Shown in pieces: positions 5,649-10,926 of a stretch of DNA of 10,926 nucleotides (the first letter of the stretch is position 1; each line of letters begins with the position of its first letter). The stretch lies in the NCBI GenBank assembly GCA_019058135.1, contig JAHLWE010000390.1:1-10926 (forward strand), in the 5' to 3' direction. This DNA is from Promethearchaeota archaeon (GTDB taxonomy: Archaea; Asgardarchaeota; Lokiarchaeia; Sigyniarchaeales; SOKP01). Made by a program: the position numbers and the translations under genes. The notes beneath the pieces were generated by a model. That model was not told where the DNA came from and searched no databases. It worked only from the letters and a program-made list of their open reading frames with translations.

Positions 5649-6617
5649 TTATAAATTTAATAGAACTATTTTTGCTAATAGAGCATTTAATTGAATAATT
5701 TCAGTTCCTCCCTGGCTTAGCCTATATTCAATTTCCGCTAAAATCTTTATAACTTCTATTTTTTGTTCTTCAGAAATTTTCAAATTATAGACTTCTCGGT
5801 GCATCTGTCTAATTAAATTACTTCCAGACAATCCATACTCTCTAATTAATTTGTTTAAAGTTAATCTAGAAAGTTGTAATTCCCCTTTTATTGAATAATT
5901 TAATATTTTTTCAATTTCTTCAGAGGGTACTTCTCCTGCAATTCTTAATATGATATCTTCATTAATGTCATCGGATAAAGTACTGCTTGATTGTAAGTAA
6001 TTAATTGCCCTTCTTAAATCGCCCCTACTTACTTTTATAAGTGCATTTAAACCGCTTTCGTCAATTTTAATATTTTCCTTAGCTACAATAAATTTTAATC
6101 TTTCCTTGATATCATTATCAGACAATTTTGAAAATCTAAATACAACTGCTCTTGATTGGATAGGGAGAATTATTTTATTTGAGTAATTACAAATAAGAAT
6201 CATTCGACAATTTCTTGTGTATTTCTCCATAGTTCTTCGCAATGCTTGTTGAGCCGGTGATGTCATGTTATCGGCTTCATCTAAAATTAGAATTTTAAAA
6301 GGGATGTCTAGAGGAGGCTTAGCTTTCGCAAAATCTTTAATTATTGTTCTAATTACATTAATACCTCTTTCATCACTTGCGTTCAGCTCTAAAAATGTAA
6401 TATTAGGAGTCATTTTTCTGCCATATATTTCTCTAACCATCACTAAAGCACATGTAGTTTTACCCGTTCCGGCAGGTCCAGCAAATATTAAATGCGGCAT
6501 TGCTTTATCTTTAATGAATTGTTTAAGACGAGATATAATTTCTGTCTGATTTACAACATCGGCTAATTTCAAAGGTCTATATTGTTCCACCCAAGGTTTT
6601 CGTAATTTTTCAGCCAT
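5649..6617 (-). CDS. rfcS: Replication factor C small subunit (clamp loader)
   Basis: This AAA+ ATPase, with the large subunit RfcL, loads the PCNA sliding clamp onto primer-template DNA. At 322 residues it has the normal length for archaeal RfcS. It shows WVEQYRP near the N-terminus, Walker A GPAGTGKTT (47-55), LNASDERG (78-85), Walker B ILILDEAD (109-116), sensor 1 CNYSNKI around Asn144, and a sensor-2 region GDLRRAINYLQ. The arginine-finger box, usually SRC, reads S155-R156-A157 here; the arginine is kept and the cysteine is lost. The C-terminal collar helices follow. No intein is present, although archaeal rfc genes often host them. It is transcribed in the same direction as the hydrogenase cluster but separated from it by 246 AT-rich bases, so it is probably a separate unit. 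It is divergent from eno. Confidence 0.95.
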   Translation of the reverse strand: MAEKLRKPWVEQYRPLKLADVVNQTEIISRLKQFIKDKAMPHLIFAGPAGTGKTTCALVMVREIYGRKMTPNITFLELNASDERGINVIRTIIKDFAKAKPPLDIPFKILILDEADNMTSPAQQALRRTMEKYTRNCRMILICNYSNKIILPIQSRAVVFRFSKLSDNDIKERLKFIVAKENIKIDESGLNALIKVSRGDLRRAINYLQSSSTLSDDINEDIILRIAGEVPSEEIEKILNYSIKGELQLSRLTLNKLIREYGLSGSNLIRQMHREVYNLKISEEQKIEVIKILAEIEYRLSQGGTEIIQLNALLAKIVLLNL

Positions 6618-6756
6618 AATATATCAGATAAATAACTTAGAAAAATCCTTAATAATAATTATTAAAAATTTTAGTTTCGTAGATTATATTTAATAAATCT
6701 TTAAAATTAATATAAAATTTTTTAATAACAATAAAAAAAATTTGAAAGAGAAAAAG
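6618..6756. promoter_or_regulatory. Divergent promoter region between rfcS and eno
   Basis: This 139-base AT-rich gap must hold promoters for rfcS (leftward) and eno (rightward). For eno, the TATA-like TTAATATAAA around 6707-6716 sits about 45 bases before the ATG, and ATTATATTTAATA around 6683-6695 is an alternative. No confident box was found for rfcS. Assignments are by eye in very AT-rich sequence. Confidence 0.3.
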
Positions 6757-8061
6757 ATGACAGAATTTACTATTACAAAAATAAAATCACGCTGGATTTT
6801 GGACAGTAGGGGGAACCCAACAGTAGAAACAGAAATCTATAGTGGTGATGTTTATTCTCGTGCTGCAGTTCCATCAGGGGCATCAACGGGCTCCTCAGAG
6901 GCGCTGGAATTAAGAGATGGAGGTAATACTTTCTTAGGAAAGGGAGTAAAAACCGCGGTTGCAAATGTTAATGACATTTTAGGGAAAAAAATGATTGGAT
7001 TTGATGTTAGAGAGCAGAAAAAAATTGACGAAGAAATGATTAGACTGGATGGAACAGAAAATAAAAGCAAGTTAGGAGCGAATGCAATCTTATCTGTATC
7101 TTTAGCTACTGCTAAATTAGCAGCAACTTTACAAAAAATTCCATTATTCGCACATTTGTATCAAGTGAGTTATAATAAATCAACTAATTCTTACTTAATG
7201 CCAATTCCTTGTTCTAACATTCTTAATGGTGGAAAACACGCAGGAAATGCACTAGCAATCCAAGAATTTATAATTTTACCAATCGGTGCGAAAACTTTTG
7301 ATGAAAGCATACAGTTTTTAGTTGAAACTTACCATACTATGAAAGACCTTTTAATGAAAGAATATGGAAAAAATTCAATTAATGTGGGGGATGAGGGCGG
7401 GTTTGCTCCATCAATGCAAAAAACAACCGAAGCTTTAGATATTATCGTAGAAGCGATAAATAGTAGTGGATTCACCCTTGGAATTGATTTTGTATTAGGG
7501 CTTGATGCAGCAGCAAGTGAATTCTATAAAGATGGTGCATATCATATTGATGGAAAAGTTTTAGATCCAAATGAAATGATTCAATATTATATTAATCTTG
7601 TAGAAGATTATCCAATAAAATTGATTGAGGATCCATTTGATGAGAATGCTTTTGATTCTTTTAGGAAATTAACGAAAAATGTAAATAATAATGTAACAAT
7701 TGTCGATGATGATATAACAGTTACAAATGTTAAAATCTTAGAGAAAGCAATCAGTATGGAAGCGGGAAATGCGCTTTTATTAAAGATTAATCAGATAGGC
7801 ACATTAACAGAGGCTATACACGCCGCAAAAATGGCTTTTAATAACGATTTTAATGTTGTAGTCTCCCATCGCTCGGGTGAGACTGAGGATACGTTCATTG
7901 CTGATTTGGCTGTAGGTTTATGTACAGGTTTGATAAAAACAGGAGCTCCATGTAGAACAGATAGAAATGCTAAATATAATCAATTATTGAGGATTGAGGG
8001 AGACAATCCTAATATCGTAAGCTATCCCTCATCATTTAATGACTGGAAAAAATACCAATAA
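6757..8061 (+). CDS. eno: Enolase (phosphopyruvate hydratase)
   Basis: It interconverts 2-phosphoglycerate and phosphoenolpyruvate in the cytoplasm. From the ATG at 6757 it has 434 residues, normal for the family. The signature ILDSRGNPTVE is at 14-24 and the substrate loop SGASTGSSEA follows near 40. Other recognisable elements are GDEGGFAP (Glu213), Mg ligands Asp250, Glu291 (EDPF) and Asp318 (in VDDDITVTN), catalytic Lys343 in LLKINQIGT, SHRSGETED with His371, and Lys394. An in-frame TTG at 6742 would add five residues (MKEKK) but has no family support, so the ATG is preferred. The usual GDD before ITVTN reads DDD, a minor change. It is transcribed away from rfcS and ends three bases from the convergent methyltransferase gene. 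Confidence 0.97.
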   Translation: MTEFTITKIKSRWILDSRGNPTVETEIYSGDVYSRAAVPSGASTGSSEALELRDGGNTFLGKGVKTAVANVNDILGKKMIGFDVREQKKIDEEMIRLDGTENKSKLGANAILSVSLATAKLAATLQKIPLFAHLYQVSYNKSTNSYLMPIPCSNILNGGKHAGNALAIQEFIILPIGAKTFDESIQFLVETYHTMKDLLMKEYGKNSINVGDEGGFAPSMQKTTEALDIIVEAINSSGFTLGIDFVLGLDAAASEFYKDGAYHIDGKVLDPNEMIQYYINLVEDYPIKLIEDPFDENAFDSFRKLTKNVNNNVTIVDDDITVTNVKILEKAISMEAGNALLLKINQIGTLTEAIHAAKMAFNNDFNVVVSHRSGETEDTFIADLAVGLCTGLIKTGAPCRTDRNAKYNQLLRIEGDNPNIVSYPSSFNDWKKYQ

Positions 8062-8064
8062 ATC

Positions 8065-8706
8065 TCATTCTTTTTTTATAATTCGGTATAAATCAACTAA
8101 AATCTCTTTCCTTTTTTGAGTATGAAATTGAAAAGTTTTCTCTAAAAACATATTGAAAGAAAATATATCATCAACCGTCCAATTTCTTTTTTCTATATAA
8201 GACATTAGAAATTCTCGAGTATTTTTATTTGACAAATGAACCGAATAAATAATATCTGAAATATTTAACGCAGTATCTAAAAATAATCTGTCTGCCTTTC
8301 TTGTTTGAACTCCAAATGGAGGATTCATTATAGTTGTGATATTGATGCTTCCTCGCAAAAAGGCATCCCTCAAGGGTAAATGGTTAATATCTGATGCAAT
8401 TGGATGATTAATATGATATAGATCTAATTTATCGCAATTATACTTTAATATAATTAACGCAGAAAGGTCTATATCAATATTTAATACTAATACCGGTCTA
8501 ATATAGGTAGCGGCAATCGATAACCTTCCAGTACCGGCTCCTAAATCAATAACTATCTTGTTTTCAATATCACTGTGTTCGAATCCAGCGTAGTACATTA
8601 TATCCACTGCAGAAATTGCACTGATACAATATTGCTCTAAAGATAAATTAGGATTAGTAAAAGTTTTTGTTTTTTGGATAATGGTAACTAATTCTTTTTT
8701 TCTCAT
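8065..8706 (-). CDS. METTL5-family N6-adenine rRNA methyltransferase
   Basis: This SAM-dependent methyltransferase has 213 residues. It carries LEQYC at 23-27 (the LEQY signature), motif I VIDLGAGTGRL (52-62), an acidic residue after the second strand (NIDID, 77-81), and the catalytic NPPFG (128-132) typical of base N6-adenine methyltransferases. It ends with FQFHTQKRKEILVDLYRI (193-210), characteristic of METTL5/COG2263 proteins. The human relative METTL5 methylates a single adenosine of 18S rRNA with TRMT112 as activator. An equivalent site on 16S rRNA is the likely archaeal target, but this is inferred. It is a single gene, convergent with eno and divergent from csl4. The stop-proximal region of eno is only three bases away. 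Confidence 0.9.
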   Translation of the reverse strand: MRKKELVTIIQKTKTFTNPNLSLEQYCISAISAVDIMYYAGFEHSDIENKIVIDLGAGTGRLSIAATYIRPVLVLNIDIDLSALIILKYNCDKLDLYHINHPIASDINHLPLRDAFLRGSINITTIMNPPFGVQTRKADRLFLDTALNISDIIYSVHLSNKNTREFLMSYIEKRNWTVDDIFSFNMFLEKTFQFHTQKRKEILVDLYRIIKKE

Positions 8707-8716
8707 CTAATCCCGA

Positions 8717-8746
8717 TAATATTTTTTTTCTTAATAAAAAATATTA
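8717..8746. repeat. AT-only 11-base inverted repeat in the methyltransferase leader
   Basis: TAATATTTTTT (8717-8727) is the exact reverse complement of AAAAAATATTA (8736-8746) with an 8-base loop. It lies 10 bases before the methyltransferase start on its transcript. In sequence this AT-rich it may be chance. The stem would be weak, though it could partly occlude the start region. Confidence 0.35.
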
Positions 8747-8780
8747 GAAACCATTATTTATTATAGATCATTTTTATTTG

Positions 8781-8790
8781 TATATTTAAG
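8781..8790 (+). promoter_or_regulatory. Candidate TATA box for the csl4-rpoL gene series
   Basis: TATATTTAAG lies about 55 bases before the csl4 ATG, predicting transcription from about 8810. It is the best box-A match in the 135-base gap between the methyltransferase and csl4. No Shine-Dalgarno is visible before csl4, consistent with its being first in the transcript. Confidence 0.4.
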
Positions 8791-8841
8791 CGAGTGTTAC
8801 TAAGAAAATTAAAGAAATAATTAAAAAAAAAATTGATTTGA

Positions 8842-9438
8842 ATGACAAAGAATACAAAAGACGGAGAATACGCTTTCATTGGGCAGAGATTGGGTGTAGT
8901 TGAAGAATATTTACCTGATAAAAATTCTACTTATGCAGACAAAGGGGTTATTTATGCGACTCGTTCAGGAAGAATATATATTGATTCCCACAAAAAGAAG
9001 ATCTCTGTTAAAAGATTTGACGAACGTAAGAGACAAAATATGAAAATCGGTGATATTGTTATTGGTATGATAAATTTTGTAAGAAAGTATTCTGTAGGCG
9101 TAGAGGTATATATCATCAATAATAATGTAAAATTTTATTCGGGATATTTAGGAAATGTTCATGTATCTCAAATTTCTAGAAATTATATTGAAAAAATAGA
9201 AGATGCCCTTCAAAAAACAGATATTATTAGAGCAAGAGTATCAAAACTAAAGTATAATGAAGTTGATTTAGTTACAGATCAACCAAATTTAGGTGTAATA
9301 TCAGCGGATTGCTCAAGATGTGGAGGTCCTTTATATAAAACCAAAAGGGATTTATTGAAATGTGAAATTTGTGAAAATGTAGAAAAAAGGAAATTAGCAA
9401 ATGATTATGGTTCAGTAAAAACCCGATTAATATTTTAG
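8842..9438 (+). CDS. csl4: Exosome complex RNA-binding subunit Csl4
   Basis: This is an RNA-binding cap protein of the archaeal exosome (with Rrp41, Rrp42 and Rrp4), active in 3'-5' RNA degradation and tailing. The 198-residue protein shows the Csl4 order. An N-terminal small beta domain opens with FIGQRLGVVEEY (12-23). A central S1 domain follows (about 67-145, including GDIVIGMINFVRKYSVGVEV). The C-terminal zinc ribbon has C157-SR-C160 and C174-EI-C177. Length and domain order are normal. It opens a plus-strand series running through rpoL to the right edge. Confidence 0.93.
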   Translation: MTKNTKDGEYAFIGQRLGVVEEYLPDKNSTYADKGVIYATRSGRIYIDSHKKKISVKRFDERKRQNMKIGDIVIGMINFVRKYSVGVEVYIINNNVKFYSGYLGNVHVSQISRNYIEKIEDALQKTDIIRARVSKLKYNEVDLVTDQPNLGVISADCSRCGGPLYKTKRDLLKCEICENVEKRKLANDYGSVKTRLIF

Positions 9439-9478
9439 AATTTTTTCATGTCTTTATAAATGTGAAGAGGGATCTCTT

Positions 9479-9712
9479 ATTCCTAAAACTAAACGAAAAG
9501 TATTGTCTTTTACATATAATAGTGTAAAACAAGCACTTCAATTTATTGAAGCAATTAAAAAAAAAATCGTTAATTTAAATATTAATTTGACAATGGATAA
9601 TGTAAGAATGAAAATAAATATTGAATTAAGTGGTCCAAGAGATTTACAACGTTTAGCGACTTTTTTAATTCAAGATTTATTTAAAGAGATCCTTAAAAAG
9701 GAGATTTCTTAA
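9479..9712 (+). CDS. Small conserved-looking protein of unknown function, possible AUU start
   Basis: I do not recognise this gene. The unambiguous part is a 69-residue frame from TTG 9503. The frame is open further upstream, and an ATT at 9479 preceded by GAGGGATC (9467-9474) would give 77 residues beginning MPKTKRKVLSFTYNSV. Either start is non-AUG. Predicted layout is strand (VLSFTY), helix (VKQALQFIEAIKKKI), two strands (VNLNINLTMD, NVRMKINIELS), then helix (RDLQRLATFLIQDLFKEIL). This beta-alpha-beta-beta-alpha order resembles the KEOPS subunit Pcc1, but the Pcc1 sequence signature is not evident, so that is only a guess. It lies 40 bases after csl4 and 79 before rpoL, probably cotranscribed. 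Confidence 0.6.
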   Translation: MPKTKRKVLSFTYNSVKQALQFIEAIKKKIVNLNINLTMDNVRMKINIELSGPRDLQRLATFLIQDLFKEILKKEIS

Positions 9713-9791
9713 CTTATTATTCAGAACTAATAGAAATAAGAGAAAAAAATAAATTATATTACGAATTTTAATCAAATAGGTGTTCCTTTAA

Positions 9792-10268
9792 ATGGCAAAA
9801 AAAACAACTACAAGTAAAAAGAATACGACAAAGAATAAAGAATTAGAAGATATAGATGAAGAACTTTTTTCTGCTGATATTGAGGAAGAATATCCGGATA
9901 CGGAAACTAAAGAAGAGGAAAAACCACAAGAAGAAGTATCAGAAGAGGAAGAAGAAATTCAAAAAATACCAGTAAAAGAAGAAAAATTTTACAAATATTT
10001 AAATCTAAAACTTAAGAAAATCAGAGAAAAAGATTATGAACTAAGTATAGAAGGTCAAACTCATGGATTTTGTAATATCTTAGTTAAGTACCTACTAGAT
10101 ATTGAAGGTGTTGAAATAGCTGCTTATAAGAGTACAACTGTTGAGCCATCAAAAGTATTTATTAGATTAAAAAATGGATTTGATATTAAAAAAATTATCT
10201 CTGAAGGAGTTTCTCTTCTTGAAGAAGAAGTAATTAGACTTCAAAAAGTTTTTATTAAAAACTTCTGA
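9792..10268 (+). CDS. rpoL: DNA-directed RNA polymerase subunit L (RpoL/Rpb11) with acidic N-terminal extension
   Basis: RpoL pairs with RpoD to form the archaeal assembly platform corresponding to bacterial alpha. The core lies at about residues 66-158: a strand ending in ELSIEGQTHGFCNILVKYLL (83-102, aligning with the EGEDHTLGNLLR motif), then DIEGVEIAAYKSTTVEPSKVFIRL and a C-terminal helix. It is preceded by about 60 residues absent from typical RpoL (usually about 90-100 residues). This extension is a Lys/Thr stretch, then a Glu-rich segment (about 17-64), likely disordered. AGGTG just upstream (9778-9782) is a good Shine-Dalgarno with nine-base spacing, so the long start is real. The core deviates from TLGN (GFCN). 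It sits with csl4 in a transcription/RNA-decay neighbourhood. Confidence 0.85.
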   Translation: MAKKTTTSKKNTTKNKELEDIDEELFSADIEEEYPDTETKEEEKPQEEVSEEEEEIQKIPVKEEKFYKYLNLKLKKIREKDYELSIEGQTHGFCNILVKYLLDIEGVEIAAYKSTTVEPSKVFIRLKNGFDIKKIISEGVSLLEEEVIRLQKVFIKNF

Positions 10269-10286
10269 TTCTTTTTGTGTCATATT

Positions 10287-10760
10287 ATGGAAGAAAATAA
10301 TAATAAAAATGAACTCACATTTCTAATTTCTGATTTAAAAGATAAACCAAAATTAATTGGAACTGATAAAGGTTTAGCGAAAATCGGAGATGGTATTATT
10401 AATTTGACATATTCTGTAGCAAAATCGAAATATTTAACACATTTTAAAAGCATTCCTGAATCTCCAATTAGAGAGGGAAAAAAAGTTGATAAACATATTC
10501 TTTCTAATGCTTTAAAAAATGCAGACATGAGAAAATATGCAAAAACCCGCCCAGATTCCCATGATTTAGCGAATACTTATGAGGGTCTAATTGCATATGT
10601 TTGGTTGTCTGGAAGAATAACCATTAAACAAATTATATCAATCCTTGAGAGTCAACTTGAAGATGATATCTCTAATTATAAAATTGAAAGAATAGAATCA
10701 ATCAAAGCTTTCACTCATTTATTAAGAAGCGTTAAAAAATTCATTCCTAGGATTGAGTGA
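10287..10760 (+). CDS. Archaeal ribonuclease III-family protein
   Basis: The protein has 157 residues from the ATG at 10287; an in-frame TTG at 10275 would add four residues without support. It resembles the archaeal RNase III-like family: GLAKIGDGIINLTYSVAKS (29-47), a KVDKHILSNALKNADMRKYA helix pair, then DLANTYEGLIAYVWLSG (93-109). Aligned to the RNase III catalytic motifs, Asp35 and Glu99 are kept. The first-motif Glu position is Ala31 and the second-motif Asp is Asn96, so classical two-metal double-stranded RNA cleavage is doubtful. There is no double-stranded RNA-binding domain. It follows rpoL by 18 bases and precedes the DUF99 gene by six bases, suggesting one transcript. Function is unproven; a role in RNA processing or structural RNA binding is a guess. 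Confidence 0.78.
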   Translation: MEENNNKNELTFLISDLKDKPKLIGTDKGLAKIGDGIINLTYSVAKSKYLTHFKSIPESPIREGKKVDKHILSNALKNADMRKYAKTRPDSHDLANTYEGLIAYVWLSGRITIKQIISILESQLEDDISNYKIERIESIKAFTHLLRSVKKFIPRIE

Positions 10761-10766
10761 TTTAAT

Positions 10767-10926
10767 TTGAAAGATTATCCAATAACTATTGGCTTTGATG
10801 ATGCTAAATTTCGTTTTGATGGACTAAAACAAACTACTCCCTTAATTGGTGTTGTATGTCCAGGAACTAGCGTAGTAAAGGTTGTAAAAAAAGAAATATT
10901 CATTGATGGAGATGATTCTACGGATG
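10767..10926 (+). CDS. DUF99 family protein, 5' part (runs off the right edge)
   Basis: The frame starts at TTG 10767 and is open to the end of the window (53 codons). It reads KDYPITIGFDDAKF...., then TPLIGVVCPGT and VVKKEIFIDGDDSTD. The IG.DD....-PL.GVV...-....V.VDG.D.T pattern is the N-terminus of the archaeal DUF99 family, whose function is unknown. No ATG is available between the upstream in-frame stop (10758-10760) and the conserved region. GTGA at 10757-10760, overlapping the end of the RNase III-family gene, gives a six-base spacing to the TTG. Close spacing suggests translational coupling. Confidence 0.8.
   Translation, partial: MKDYPITIGFDDAKFRFDGLKQTTPLIGVVCPGTSVVKVVKKEIFIDGDDSTD

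Noticed and set aside
6742..6756. Enolase start at TTG 6742.
   Set aside because: The added MKEKK has no family support and the ATG at 6757 gives the normal enolase N-terminus.
1..10926. CRISPR arrays, tRNA or rRNA genes, insertion sequences.
   Set aside because: No regularly spaced direct repeats, tRNA-like cloverleaf segments, rRNA-like stretches or transposase motifs were seen by eye on either strand.

Overview
The window is AT-rich archaeal DNA, most likely from an Asgard archaeon of the Lokiarchaeia type. Archaeal information-processing genes (replication factor C small subunit, exosome Csl4, RNA polymerase subunit RpoL, an archaeal RNase III-like protein, DUF99) sit next to a cytoplasmic [NiFe]-hydrogenase/heterodisulfide-reductase locus that uses selenocysteine. 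Assignment to Lokiarchaeia is an inference from gene content, base composition and the selenoprotein signal; no marker was compared against a database.

Layout. Positions 1-1020 hold a wrecked gene for an NDP-forming acyl-CoA synthetase. The 3' part reads on the plus strand, while about 135 bases of its middle are recognisable only on the minus strand, so the locus carries an inversion plus stop codons. Positions 1088-5402 (minus strand) form the energy-metabolism cluster, transcribed as mvhG -> vhuA -> vhuU -> hdrC -> hdrB. Positions 5649-6617 (minus) hold rfcS. Then come enolase (plus, 6757-8061) and a METTL5-type methyltransferase (minus, 8065-8706). From 8842 to the right edge runs a plus-strand series: csl4, a small unrecognised ORF, rpoL, an RNase III-family gene and the start of a DUF99 gene.

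The most interesting part is the hydrogenase locus. The large-subunit gene stops just before the usual C-terminal nickel-binding motif. That motif is supplied by a separate gene of about 49 codons at 2564-2713, whose first nickel ligand is encoded by an in-frame UGA (read as Asp-Cys-Sec-Leu-Ser-Cys-Ala-Ala-His). About 70 bases downstream, in the non-coding gap before hdrC, lies a two-stem hairpin that is a good SECIS candidate. The large-subunit gene has no AUG, GUG or UUG codon upstream of its conserved N-terminus and appears to start at AUA, overlapping the mvhG stop codon. The small subunit MvhG carries two copies of its C-terminal Fe-S module.

Together MvhG, VhuA, VhuU, HdrC and HdrB would form most of an electron-bifurcating or -confurcating Mvh-Hdr complex linking H2, ferredoxin and a thiol/disulfide pair. 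The flavin subunit HdrA and the linker MvhD are not in the window and must be encoded elsewhere if the complex is complete.
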